A DNA stretch of 64,000 nucleotides from NCBI GenBank assembly GCA_041753575.1, contig JBGSUA010000120.1, positions 1 through 64,000 on the forward strand, written 5' to 3'. A program made the position numbers and the translations under genes. Every line of letters begins with the position of its first letter. Within the stretch, counting starts at the first letter, position 1. The notes under the pieces are model-generated. The model did no database searches, was not told where the DNA came from, and saw nothing but the letters and a program-made list of their open reading frames with translations. Positions 33,229 through 43,097 of the stretch are shown here, one piece after another. This DNA comes from CG2-30-51-40 sp041753575. Its GTDB lineage: Bacteria > Desulfobacterota > DSM-4660 > Desulfatiglandales > Desulfatiglandaceae.

Positions 33229-34653
33229 TTATGCAGGCTCAGGCCTGTGTTTTCTCCATCTTTCATGCGCGATACCGAATTTCTTTATCTTGTAATTCAG
33301 AGAGCGGGGGCTTACACCCAGAAGAATTGCGGCATCCTTTTGAATCCACAGACTTTTCTCCAGGGCGTTCATTATTGCCTCCCTCTCCCTCTCCTCCAGT
33401 GTTTGATGACCGCTGACACGCTCTGGGCTTACCCCGGCTTGTTCCTCATCGGCTTTGGCGCCATCGGCACCCGGTGCAAACATGGTTCCTTCCTGATCTG
33501 TGACCATGATGCTGTCGCGGCCTATTACATTATCTTCCTCAAGTATCACCGCCCTCTCTATCATGTTGGAGAGCTGCCGGATGTTGCCGGGCCATGGGTA
33601 GCTCCTGATCCACTCCATGCATTCCCTGGAGAAGCCCTCAATCTTCTTTTTAACCCCTGCAGATACCTTTTCGAGGATCCAGTATGCCAGAGGTTCAATG
33701 CATTGGGTTCTTTCCCTTAGCGGAGGAAGTCTGAGAGAGAGCACGTTGATCCTGTAATAGAGGTCTTGCCTGAACCTGCCTGAAGTTATCTGGGCCTGAA
33801 GGTTACGGTTGGTTGCGACGATCACCCTCACGTCCGAGTGTATGGTCCTGTTTCCCCCCACTCTCTCGAACGATTTATTTTCAAGCACTCTAAGAAGTTT
33901 TGCCTGGATCGCCGGGCTTATCTCTCCTATCTCATCTAGAAATATCGTGCCCCCGTGGGCCTGCTCAAAACGGCCGAGCCTGAGCTTGTTGGCCCCCGTG
34001 AAGGCTCCTTTTTCATGCCCGAAGAGCTCGCTCTCAAGAAGGGTCTCCGGTATGTTGGCGCAGTTGATATGTATAAAAGGCTTATCCCTTCTCGTGCTGT
34101 TGAAGTGTATCGTCCCTGAAAGGAAGCTCTTGCCTGTGCCTGTCTCTCCTGTGAGAAGGATGGTGGAGTCTGTCTGGGCGAATTTTTTCAGCGTATTGAC
34201 AACCGACTTCATGACGGGGCTGAAGGCGATTATACGTCCGAAGTCATATACGATGTCCTGAGTGTGGCGCAGATATTCTATCTCGTTTCTGAGGCTCCTG
34301 TTTTCGAGCGCCTGCTGAACCGCATGGCGTATCTTTGCGGCGGAAAAGGGCTTTACCACAAAGTCGAACGCTCCCTGTTTCACCGCCTTGACAACAAGCT
34401 CGGTCCTGTCCGCGCTGCTTGTGATTATTACCGGAGTGGAAGGTATGGAGGATCTTATCCACCTCAGGAAGTCGAAATTCTCCTCCCTGGAATCCTCCAG
34501 ATCCAGTATAATTACATGGAAATAATCGCCCTTGAGGATCTCAAAGAAATCCTTCCCGTTCGGCCAGATGGTTACATGGAAGTCATCCTTGAGGGCGGCA
34601 GTGAGCACCTCCCGCCAGGCATCGCTTTTCTCAGCTATGAATACCTTGTTCAT
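33229..34653 (-). CDS. Sigma-54-dependent response regulator (receiver-AAA+-Fis)
   Basis: The 474-residue protein has a receiver domain (about 1-120), with the phosphoacceptor Asp in VIILDLED and Lys in FVVKPF. A sigma-54 interaction AAA+ domain follows, with GETGTGKSF and GAFTGA. A C-terminal Fis-type helix-turn-helix includes ILLGVSPRSLNYKIKKFGI. It should activate sigma-54 promoters when phosphorylated. No histidine kinase is adjacent. It overlaps the end of the preceding regulator gene by 23 bases; the ATG at 34653 has a better-spaced purine-rich site than the one at 34668. Confidence 0.9.
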   Translation of the reverse strand: MNKVFIAEKSDAWREVLTAALKDDFHVTIWPNGKDFFEILKGDYFHVIILDLEDSREENFDFLRWIRSSIPSTPVIITSSADRTELVVKAVKQGAFDFVVKPFSAAKIRHAVQQALENRSLRNEIEYLRHTQDIVYDFGRIIAFSPVMKSVVNTLKKFAQTDSTILLTGETGTGKSFLSGTIHFNSTRRDKPFIHINCANIPETLLESELFGHEKGAFTGANKLRLGRFEQAHGGTIFLDEIGEISPAIQAKLLRVLENKSFERVGGNRTIHSDVRVIVATNRNLQAQITSGRFRQDLYYRINVLSLRLPPLRERTQCIEPLAYWILEKVSAGVKKKIEGFSRECMEWIRSYPWPGNIRQLSNMIERAVILEEDNVIGRDSIMVTDQEGTMFAPGADGAKADEEQAGVSPERVSGHQTLEEREREAIMNALEKSLWIQKDAAILLGVSPRSLNYKIKKFGIAHERWRKHRPEPA

Positions 34654-36082
34654 GGCCTTTCCTTTCATGCTCCCATTTGAAGTCCTCTTTCCTGATACCG
34701 TATTTGGCGAGGAGCTTATGCAACTGTCTTGTGGTAATTCCCGCCGCCTCTGCTGATTTGTTCAGCCTGCCTTCCTTCCTGGAGAGAATAGCCTTGAGAT
34801 AGGCCGACTCTACAGCCTCGACAGCCCTTTTCCTTACCGCGGAGATGGGCAAGGAAACATCAATTTCAGGCATAATCCCTTTACCCTGTTCTCCGAATAT
34901 CTCCGCCGGGAAACTGGCCGGGGTAAGAACACTTGATTCCTCAAGTATATATGCTCTTTCTATAAGGTTCTCAAGTTCCCTTATATTTCCAGGCCAGCCA
35001 TATTGATCAAAGGCCTCCAGCACCGCGGAATCAATCTTGAAAATGCCTTTGGAATATTTCCCATTGAGATCTCTTATAAAATATTCCACCAGATGGGGGA
35101 TATCTTCTTTTCTGTCCCTGAGAGGAGGCACCTCTATGGGAAATACACAGAGTCTGTAATAGAGATCCTTTCTGAAGAGCCCCTCATCGCTCATGGCCTT
35201 AAGATCGCTGTTGGTGGCTACTATCACCCTTACGTCGGCCTCAATCGTGACCTCTCCACCCACCCTCTGGAAGGTTTGATCCTGTAATACCTGCAGGAAC
35301 TTTATCTGAGCGGAAGGCGTTATGGTTCCTATCTCATCCAGAAAGATAGTTCCCTTACTGGCTATTTCGAATTTGCCCATTTTTCTTCGGTCGGCGCCTG
35401 TAAAGGCGCCCTTCTCGTGGCCGAAAAGTTCACTTTCCAGGAGGCTGTCGGGAATGGCCCCGCAGTGGACGGTGATAAACTGCGCATTGGTCCTGTTGCT
35501 GTGCCTGTGTATGAGTTTAGCAAGCAGGCCCTTGCCTGTGCCGGTTTCCCCTGTTATCAGCACGCTGGTCTTTGTGGGGGCTACCGATCGCACCTTTTGA
35601 AACACCTTCATCATTACGGGGCTTCTTGTCTTCACGACCTCAAGAGAGTCCAGGCGCCAGAACCTGTCTCTGAGGTAATTGAGCTCGGACTGCATCAGAG
35701 CCGCTCTGCGCATGCTCTCAGTCATATAACGCAGTTCCTCGGCATTCACAGGGTAAGTGATGTAGTTGCTCGCTCCTGCCTTTACCGCCATCACCGCGTC
35801 CCTGATCCTGTCCGGCGGCCCCATCACCACAATCTCGGCATGGGGAACTATCTGCCAGTACCTTTGAAGCGACTTACCATAGTCGCTGACGCCTTCCGAT
35901 GAGTTTACCTCAGGGCTGAGAAAATCCAGGTCAATAAAAAGCAGGTCATACCTTGCCCTGGCAAAGAGCTGTTCGCAGGCCTCCCTGCTTTGGGCCGTGT
36001 CAACCCTGTATTTCCCCTTAAAGGAGGCCCTTACCGCCCTTGCGGCCTCACCATCTCCTGCTGCTACAAGAACCGCCCTCAT
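34631..36082 (-). CDS. Sigma-54-dependent regulator with degenerate receiver domain
   Basis: The 483-residue protein has the same layout as its neighbour: receiver-like domain (1 to about 130), AAA+ domain with GETGTGKGL and GAFTGA, then a Fis-type HTH (KSAEAAGITTRQLHKLLAKYG). The receiver starts MRAVLVAAGDGEA and lacks the acidic pair expected after the first strand, though LLFIDLDFL keeps an Asp at the phosphorylation site. It may respond to something other than phosphate. The pair of adjacent, differing regulators could act as a hetero-oligomer, which is inference only. Confidence 0.88.
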   Translation of the reverse strand: MRAVLVAAGDGEAARAVRASFKGKYRVDTAQSREACEQLFARARYDLLFIDLDFLSPEVNSSEGVSDYGKSLQRYWQIVPHAEIVVMGPPDRIRDAVMAVKAGASNYITYPVNAEELRYMTESMRRAALMQSELNYLRDRFWRLDSLEVVKTRSPVMMKVFQKVRSVAPTKTSVLITGETGTGKGLLAKLIHRHSNRTNAQFITVHCGAIPDSLLESELFGHEKGAFTGADRRKMGKFEIASKGTIFLDEIGTITPSAQIKFLQVLQDQTFQRVGGEVTIEADVRVIVATNSDLKAMSDEGLFRKDLYYRLCVFPIEVPPLRDRKEDIPHLVEYFIRDLNGKYSKGIFKIDSAVLEAFDQYGWPGNIRELENLIERAYILEESSVLTPASFPAEIFGEQGKGIMPEIDVSLPISAVRKRAVEAVESAYLKAILSRKEGRLNKSAEAAGITTRQLHKLLAKYGIRKEDFKWEHERKGHEQGIHS

Positions 36083-36106
36083 TGCCGGACCTTTGCGCCG
36101 ATAAGG

Positions 36107-37306
36107 TTAATTGGATGAAAGCGTTGCAAAATCGAACCCCTTTGAAAGTATCCTGTCCTTGACACTAGAAACATCAATTTTTTGCGACATAAGTTTGGTC
36201 ACTGAGCCAAATCCCTCTGTATCTCCCAGCATTATGCATCCAATGATACGGCCTCCATCAAGTACCAGTTTCTTGTAAAGCCCCTCCCCCACATACAGAA
36301 TCGTTTCACGCTTCCCGTCCGCATCAATGTCGCCCGCAGAGGCGAGATCTGTCCCCGCGACCTTAAGGATATTTGCCATGGTGGTGCCTTTGTAGATCTC
36401 TACTCCCCCTGTCATGTTTATTCCAGCAACCTTGCCCTGTTCCATGGCCGCCGGCCAGATGCCGTAAGTGATTCCCTTGAATTCCACCACATCGCCGGCA
36501 GCAAACACATCTTCCATGCTCGTTTTCATGTACTCGTCAACCTTGATGCCTTTGTCTTTTTCAAGACCCAGTATGCCGGCCAGCTCAAGGTCAGGGCGAA
36601 CGCCGGCCGAGATTATTACCATTGATCCGGCTATCTTTTCCCCTCCTTCCAGAACCGCGCCATCGGCGCTTTGAGCGCCTTCGATGTGACTTGTCTTGAC
36701 CCCCAGGCGGAAAGAAAACCCCATATCCTCCATCAATCCCTGAAGCCTTTTTGCGCCCTCCACATCAAGTTGTCTGGGAAGCAGTCTCGGAAAAAACTCC
36801 ACCACCTTCACCTTCAGTCCAAGTTTTCTAAGGGCATTACCGGCCTCAAGTCCGAGAAGCCCTCCTCCGATCAATACCACCTCTGAGGCCTTGGCGGCCA
36901 TCTCAGAGATCTCCTTTACATCCCGAAAGGAGCGCAGGGTAAAAACCCCTTTCTTGTCGGAGCCTTTGATAGGAGGGACAAAGGATCGGCTCCCAGTCGC
37001 AATAAGGAGCTTATCAAAGGCGATTTCCTCATCGCCCTGGGTCAATATGGATTTTGCGGCGAGGCCTTTGACTCGCGTGCCCAGCCTCAGGTCAATACGG
37101 TTTTCCTTATACCATTTCTCCTTTTTTGCGATAAGTTCCTCGCTGGTTATTTCCCCCGCGAGATATTCATTGAGTCTTATTCTCCAGTAAAAGGGCATCC
37201 CCTCATCGGAAAAAATGGTTATCCGGCCCTCCTTGTCGCGCTTGCGGATGTGTTCAGCCGCGGTCGTCCCCGCTACGCCGTTTCCTACGATTACATAGTT
37301 GGTCAT
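36107..37306 (-). CDS. NAD(P)/FAD-dependent oxidoreductase, NirB/rubredoxin reductase-like
   Basis: The 399-residue flavoprotein has an FAD motif (VIVGNGVAGTTAAEHI), a central NAD motif (VVLIGGGLLGLEAGNAL) and the second FAD motif (DVFAAGDVVEF). It resembles the N-terminal half of nitrite reductase NirB and NADH:rubredoxin reductases. GGAGAG precedes the ATG. It probably transfers electrons from NAD(P)H to a small redox protein or stress-response acceptor. It lies 25 bases upstream of the two sigma-54 regulators, in the same direction. Confidence 0.85.
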   Translation of the reverse strand: MTNYVIVGNGVAGTTAAEHIRKRDKEGRITIFSDEGMPFYWRIRLNEYLAGEITSEELIAKKEKWYKENRIDLRLGTRVKGLAAKSILTQGDEEIAFDKLLIATGSRSFVPPIKGSDKKGVFTLRSFRDVKEISEMAAKASEVVLIGGGLLGLEAGNALRKLGLKVKVVEFFPRLLPRQLDVEGAKRLQGLMEDMGFSFRLGVKTSHIEGAQSADGAVLEGGEKIAGSMVIISAGVRPDLELAGILGLEKDKGIKVDEYMKTSMEDVFAAGDVVEFKGITYGIWPAAMEQGKVAGINMTGGVEIYKGTTMANILKVAGTDLASAGDIDADGKRETILYVGEGLYKKLVLDGGRIIGCIMLGDTEGFGSVTKLMSQKIDVSSVKDRILSKGFDFATLSSN

Positions 37307-37479
37307 GGCAACTCTCCTTACATCTTAAAATGATTGACATATTCAAGGATAAAAAGGACTATTATTTTTGCACAGTTCGCCCCCGCATACAAATGCTTTA
37401 ATCCGCATTGCTTCGCTCTATCCTTTGCCGACCAGCCCGACATCGAAGCATAAGAGTTAAGCTGTCTTTCGACGCTTCT

Positions 37480-39360
37480 TCAGGTAACCCCTTTCCATAA
37501 CGCATCCCTTAACCCGCTATTTCTCTCTATCCGTCTTGATACAGCCGTCCGGATGATAGATTCGTCTCCCCAGAGGTCAACTCTTGCCCTGGCGCGGGTT
37601 ATCCCTGTATAGAGAAGCTCTCTTGTAAGGATTGGCGCGTCCCTTTCAGGCAGGATAAGGAGCACGTTTTCAAATTCAGATCCCTGGCTCTTGTGAACGG
37701 TCGTCGCAAATACCGTCTCGTGTCGGGGCAATCTGTGGGGCACAAAGCTCCTCGCCCCTGTGCCCTGAGATAGGAAAAACACCCTCAGATCAGCCGCGCT
37801 CTTTTGATAGCGGGAAGCAATCCCCACGTCTCCATTAAAAAGCCTCAAGGAATAATCGTTTTCGGTTATTATTACGGGTCTCCCTCTATACCAGATACCG
37901 CGCCGGTCTATGCGCTTTTGGTCTCTCAGGATCTCCTCGACCAGGGCGTTTATCCTCTCAACCCCGTAAGGGCCTTTTCTCACAGCGCAGAGAATCCTTA
38001 ACTCATCAAATCTCGATAGCATCTCAGCGGGATCTTTGCCTTCAAGATAACCAGTCCAGGGCCCCAGTACGGCCGCTTTGAGGGCATCCTCAAGATCTCC
38101 TTTTCCTGGCAGAGGCTTCCATTTGGCTGACCCGTCACCCCCGTCTTCTAAAAGACCCATGACATCATCGGCTCGGCCTTCCCTCACGGCGCTGCTCACT
38201 ATGCCTATGGCGCTCTGCGTCCCGAACCGATAGTTTCGTCGAAGCTCCAGCATGGAGTCCCGCAGGGAGGCGGCCCGATCAGACGCGCCATCGCCTTCGC
38301 CGCCGGATGAATACCTGTAACAGGGCTTAATTATGGCAGGTTCTTCAAATCTCTCACCTGTAACCATCTTATAAGATTCTATCAAGTTAGCGGAAAGACC
38401 AAGCCTTTCAATGCCATAACATATATCGCCAAGCACCGCTCCCGCCTCAACAGATGCAAGCTGATTCCTGTCGCCCAGAATAATCAGCACTGCCTGGCGC
38501 GGAAGGGCCTGCAAGAGCTTTGACATCAAGGCAATATCTACCATTGATGCCTCATCTATCACAAGAAGATCCACAGGGAGCATATTTTCACTATTGTAGA
38601 TAAAGTAAGGCGAGCCTTCAACGGTTCCAAGCAGTCTGTGGATGGTGGAAGCCTGCGTTGGCACAGCGCTAAGCACACGGTCGGGGAACCTGCCGGTGCC
38701 ACTGTATTCAGTGCCCCCTTTCAAGACCTTTGAAATGGATTCCTGAAGTCTCGCGGCAGCCTTGCCGGTAGGAGCGGCCAGTTTGATTCTCAGCGCCCTT
38801 TCCTGGAAAAGCTCCAGGGCCAGAGCAAGTATTCCAGCCACGGTGTAGGTCTTTCCTGTCCCCGGGCCTCCGGATATGACGCAAAGTCCACGGGTAAGAG
38901 CGCTATAGGCGGCCACCTTCTGCAGGTCGGTCGGCCCCCCGTCCGGCCTCGGGAATACCTCATTTAACCTCCGTCCCAGATCGGATGGTGGGTCTTGACT
39001 CGACTTTGCGGCCCTCGCCAGGAGTTCTTCGGCGAGCTTTCTTTCATAGTCCCAGTACCTGTAAAGATAGAGCCTTCTTGCTTCATCAAGTATCAAGGGC
39101 TTATAGTCACCTGGAGCGCCGACTACGGAACATTCAAGGAGCATCCTTGACCAGTCTTCAGAGTGAGGGTAGTTCGCTCCTTTTTCAGGGGCGCTCTGTC
39201 CCGCCAATTCCTCAAGATCAACGCATACGTGCCCATGCCTTGTAAAGCGGCTCACCAGCGCGGCGGCCGCGTAGAGCTCCCTTGAGGCTGAACCGCTAAG
39301 TCCCTCCATGAACCTCGCAAACCCAAGATCCAGTGAAGAAAAATACTGCTCGGGCATCAT
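37480..39360 (-). CDS. recD: Exodeoxyribonuclease V alpha subunit RecD
   Basis: The 626-residue superfamily 1B helicase has Walker A SGGPGTGKTYTVAG, Walker B LVIDEASMVD, GDRNQLASVEAG and the late motifs TVHKSQGSEF and YTGITRARARVDLWG. It is the 5'-3' motor of RecBCD. The frame opens at 39384, but family alignment (FSSLDLGFARFM) favours the ATG at 39360, whose second base starts the recB stop codon (ATGA overlap). Confidence 0.93.
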   Translation of the reverse strand: MMPEQYFSSLDLGFARFMEGLSGSASRELYAAAALVSRFTRHGHVCVDLEELAGQSAPEKGANYPHSEDWSRMLLECSVVGAPGDYKPLILDEARRLYLYRYWDYERKLAEELLARAAKSSQDPPSDLGRRLNEVFPRPDGGPTDLQKVAAYSALTRGLCVISGGPGTGKTYTVAGILALALELFQERALRIKLAAPTGKAAARLQESISKVLKGGTEYSGTGRFPDRVLSAVPTQASTIHRLLGTVEGSPYFIYNSENMLPVDLLVIDEASMVDIALMSKLLQALPRQAVLIILGDRNQLASVEAGAVLGDICYGIERLGLSANLIESYKMVTGERFEEPAIIKPCYRYSSGGEGDGASDRAASLRDSMLELRRNYRFGTQSAIGIVSSAVREGRADDVMGLLEDGGDGSAKWKPLPGKGDLEDALKAAVLGPWTGYLEGKDPAEMLSRFDELRILCAVRKGPYGVERINALVEEILRDQKRIDRRGIWYRGRPVIITENDYSLRLFNGDVGIASRYQKSAADLRVFFLSQGTGARSFVPHRLPRHETVFATTVHKSQGSEFENVLLILPERDAPILTRELLYTGITRARARVDLWGDESIIRTAVSRRIERNSGLRDALWKGVT

Positions 39361-42300
39361 TTCGGTTTCATCATCAGAGCACATAGCCGATCCAGAAGTT
39401 CAATGGGAGGCCTCGCGCGATAAACGCCGCAACCCACCCCGGAGGCAATGCCCCTCAAAAATACATAAAATACGCACCCGAAATTTCTCTCGTAGTCATA
39501 GCCGGGAATCCTTGACCGCAGAAAACCGTGCAGGGCGGCAAGATATATAAGGTATTGGAAATGATAGAGGTGCCTGATCATTGCCTCTTCAAGGGCATCC
39601 TGACCGTATGAGAGAGGGACGTCTCCGAGGTAGTTGCTCTTCCAGTCAAGGAGGTAGAATCTATCGCCGAATCTGAAAACAAGGTCCATGGCCCCTCTCA
39701 TAAAGCCTCTCACATTAATGAATCCTAAATCAGCCAGTCTCTCCGGCAGATTCTCAGGGACGCGCCAGAGGGTTTTCTTTCCCTCCTCTGAGCCCCCCTG
39801 CCGGTGCCCGGCAAAAGGGGCTATAATCCCGGCGATACTATGGGAGGATATGGCAGCCAGGGGGAAATAAAACTCCATCTCGCTGACTCTATCCTTTCCA
39901 GTGATGGAAGAAAGCCTGATCTCATTATCATAGGCCTGGAGTGGAAACTCCAGGGTCTTTTCAACCAGATCGCATAAAGCCTCTTCCCATGATGGATGAA
40001 AACCGCCCGACAGGAGCTTCTTTCGCACCAGAAGCCGTCTGCTTTCCCTCGTATCCGGCGCAAAATCTATATGCTCAAATATATCATGTATCAAAACCCC
40101 GGCCTTTTCCCCGCGTGGAAAGCGTTCCAAATCTGTTTGCTTTTGAGACACGCCCGCGGTATCAGGCAGGGAATACCTGGCCTCGGCTTCCCCCAAAGAT
40201 AAGCCTGAAAACACGGCGGCCTCCAGCCGGTCACTCTCAAAAGGCTCCGGAAGACCACCCTTCCCGTTATCGGATATCTCCACAGGGCTGTACAAATGAT
40301 TCCGCTCCGAAGAGCCTTGTTCAGATGCGCGGTAGCGCGGATCGGAGCCGGATGCATATCCGGTCAGAGATGTAAAACTTGCAATCCTTGGATAATCATT
40401 AGAAAGACCGCTAAACGATCGGCATGAAAGATGGGGATGCTTTTTAAAGCGTCCGATTGGAGAAGATACCCTTTCCGGAAGGGCCTCCACCTTTATTGCC
40501 CCTACGGCTGATCCGGCAAGGATCTCAAGACGTGATGGCAGAGAATCCTCTGCGCTGATATCTTCTGAACCCTTTGATCCGCCGATGAGGAAATCAAGGG
40601 CGGATTGATCTTTCCCGCCGCTTGAGGTCCAGATTAGATAGCATCGGTTGCACGCCCTTGTAAGCGCGACATAAAGGATTCTCAGCTCTTCAGCAAGGGC
40701 CTCCTTTTGGGCAAGACGAGTGTCTTCTTCTATATCGCTGGAACCTATGTCCAGCACAAGGCTGCCTTTCTCATTGTGGAAGAGCGCATGGGGACCCTTT
40801 TTCCCTGAATGTGCCGTCCCGGCCCACATAAATGGGCAGAATACCACCGGATATTGTAATCCCTTGCTCCTGTGCACGGTAACTATCTTGACCGCTCTCT
40901 CATCGCTTTCCAGCCGGAGCTGATATTCGTCGCTTCCCGCAAAGCGTGATCCTCTCTTGTCAGCGAGCCAGCGAAGAAGTCCTCTCATGCCCCTTCCCTG
41001 CTCCAGGGATGCCTTGTGAAGGAGTTCCGCAAGGTGCAGCATGTTCGTGGCGCGCCGCTCTCCATCAGGCATAGCCGCAAGTCTTTCAAGGATGCGGTTC
41101 TCAGTCATAACGTCTCTGAACATTGACGCGAACCCCCGGGAAAGCCACAGTTCTCCGTAGCGCCTGAAAGCTGATATCCACTCATCCATGAAATTGCCTG
41201 ACTCATCAGGCTCATCCAAATTTTCTCCCTTAAATCCCAGCATCCTTGTTGCAAGAGCGGCCTTAAGGGTTCCGGCATGGCCTGGTTTTGCTGCCGCGTT
41301 AAGGAGCCTTTGCATCTCGGAGGCCTCTTCGGTTTCAAAGACGCTCCCCATCTGATTCAAAACGGCGGGGACCCCGAGCCGTGAAAGAGAATCTTTTATA
41401 AGATCCGCCTCGGAGTTCTTTCTTACAAGTACCGCCATATCACCCTCTACCAGAGGGCGATCGCCTATAAGGGCCCTGCCTTGCCTGCCAAGCATAATCA
41501 GCCCCGCTATCTCAGAGGAGACCGCCCGGGCGACTAGTCTTACTGCGTCCGTCTTGTTAAGGGAATCCCCACCCCTGCCTCCAACCTCCTTATCCGGATA
41601 CCAAATAATAAAAGGTTCAGTCTTGGTCCCGTCAATCAGAAGTTCATCGTGTTTCTTATCCTTTGCGGCCTTAGCTCTTTCAAACGGTATCTCATCAAAT
41701 ATAAAAGGCCTTGCACATGCACCGAATACTGCGTTCACCGCCCCTATAAGAGACGGCCGGGAGCGCCAGTTTTCGATGAGGGTGCTTTTTTCGGCAATGT
41801 CGCGAGACGCCTTCATATAGGTGAAGATATCCGCCCCGCGGAAGCCGTAGATCGCCTGCTTGGGATCTCCTATCAAAAAAAGCGCCTTTTCATCCCCTGA
41901 AAAGACCTTTCTGAATATCTCATACTGTATGGGATCAGTGTCTTGAAACTCATCTATGAGAGCCGCCTTGTAACGCCCTGCTATGGCCGTTGCAAGTCTC
42001 TGCCCCACATCGCTGTGGAGCGCGTTGTGAAGACCAGTCAGGAGATCATCGAAGTAAGCTATGTTCCTTGATGTCTTCCTTTTCTTGAGCTCTGATCCGG
42101 CATATTCAAAAAAAAGCCTCTGCAATGCCATGATGCGATCTTCAAAGGCCTTTTCCAGGATCACCTTCAGATCCATAAGATCCTGCCAGGCTTTGAAGAA
42201 AATATGATCAGGAGGTGAAAAACCCTTCCTGGTTGATGCCATGATATATTCCTGGCTGAATTTCACCGCTTCCGGGAAAAGCCGCGGATCGAGAAGCTCT

Positions 42301-43085
42301 CTGCTCAAGAATCTCTCCATCTCCCTGACCCATTCTTCCATTTTGTCCGGGGGATAACTCCTCCTGTTGAGGCCCGCAAAGCCGGAAAGTATAGCTGCCA
42401 CATCATCCCGGGAATCTCTCCATAGAGACGCCGCCTGCGTAAAGGCGCCGATAAATCGCTTCTCAAGATCTCCAGTATCAGTCTTGTCGCACAGGGGAAT
42501 GATTTGATCCACCGGAAGCCTGCAAAATGATCCGTAGAATGAGCCTAACCCTTCGATACCGATCCTGTCGCGGGCATAGGCCAGGAAAAGAAGGGATTCC
42601 TCGGATAGATGGATACGCCAGAAATCCCTGATTACTTCCATTACGAGTTCATCTTGATCCGTCACTAGCTTCGTATCAAAGAGGCTTCCGCTCTCAAATG
42701 GGTTTTCCCGGAGCATTCGCCCGCAGAATCCGTGTATTGTGTGGATGGAGGCTTCATCAAAGCCCTGCAAGGCGCTTCTAAGCCTCATGGAGGCCTCTTC
42801 TCTTTTATCAACATCATTGAGCAACGCTTCTATTACCTTATCGGATGTCTTACTGCCGGCCAGATGAAGAAGACAATTCCTTATCTTACTGCGGATCCTT
42901 TCCCTGAGTTCCGCGGTTGCCGCGTTTGTGAATGTGACAACCAGAATATCGCCGGGGGAAAGCCTCCTTTCAAGGATGAGTCTGAGAAAAAGCCCTGCAA
43001 TCGCGTAGGTCTTTCCTGTGCCTGCGCTGGCCTCTATCAGATGCGTCCCCTTGAGAGGGCTTTCAAGAATGTCGAATTGGCGCAT
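39357..43085 (-). CDS. recB: Exodeoxyribonuclease V beta subunit RecB
   Basis: The 1242-residue protein has SF1A helicase motifs: EASAGTGKTYAIAGL, LIDEFQDTDPIQYEIF, GDPKQAIYGFRGADIF and VHRSKGLQYPVVF. The C-terminal nuclease domain carries LLDWKSNYLG, the D-x-K catalytic motif. It is the 3'-5' motor and the nuclease of RecBCD, which resects double-strand ends up to a Chi-like site. It lies between recC and recD, the standard recCBD order. Confidence 0.95.
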   Translation of the reverse strand: MRQFDILESPLKGTHLIEASAGTGKTYAIAGLFLRLILERRLSPGDILVVTFTNAATAELRERIRSKIRNCLLHLAGSKTSDKVIEALLNDVDKREEASMRLRSALQGFDEASIHTIHGFCGRMLRENPFESGSLFDTKLVTDQDELVMEVIRDFWRIHLSEESLLFLAYARDRIGIEGLGSFYGSFCRLPVDQIIPLCDKTDTGDLEKRFIGAFTQAASLWRDSRDDVAAILSGFAGLNRRSYPPDKMEEWVREMERFLSRELLDPRLFPEAVKFSQEYIMASTRKGFSPPDHIFFKAWQDLMDLKVILEKAFEDRIMALQRLFFEYAGSELKKRKTSRNIAYFDDLLTGLHNALHSDVGQRLATAIAGRYKAALIDEFQDTDPIQYEIFRKVFSGDEKALFLIGDPKQAIYGFRGADIFTYMKASRDIAEKSTLIENWRSRPSLIGAVNAVFGACARPFIFDEIPFERAKAAKDKKHDELLIDGTKTEPFIIWYPDKEVGGRGGDSLNKTDAVRLVARAVSSEIAGLIMLGRQGRALIGDRPLVEGDMAVLVRKNSEADLIKDSLSRLGVPAVLNQMGSVFETEEASEMQRLLNAAAKPGHAGTLKAALATRMLGFKGENLDEPDESGNFMDEWISAFRRYGELWLSRGFASMFRDVMTENRILERLAAMPDGERRATNMLHLAELLHKASLEQGRGMRGLLRWLADKRGSRFAGSDEYQLRLESDERAVKIVTVHRSKGLQYPVVFCPFMWAGTAHSGKKGPHALFHNEKGSLVLDIGSSDIEEDTRLAQKEALAEELRILYVALTRACNRCYLIWTSSGGKDQSALDFLIGGSKGSEDISAEDSLPSRLEILAGSAVGAIKVEALPERVSSPIGRFKKHPHLSCRSFSGLSNDYPRIASFTSLTGYASGSDPRYRASEQGSSERNHLYSPVEISDNGKGGLPEPFESDRLEAAVFSGLSLGEAEARYSLPDTAGVSQKQTDLERFPRGEKAGVLIHDIFEHIDFAPDTRESRRLLVRKKLLSGGFHPSWEEALCDLVEKTLEFPLQAYDNEIRLSSITGKDRVSEMEFYFPLAAISSHSIAGIIAPFAGHRQGGSEEGKKTLWRVPENLPERLADLGFINVRGFMRGAMDLVFRFGDRFYLLDWKSNYLGDVPLSYGQDALEEAMIRHLYHFQYLIYLAALHGFLRSRIPGYDYERNFGCVFYVFLRGIASGVGCGVYRARPPIELLDRLCALMMKPK

Positions 43086-43097
43086 GAATCCTAAACC

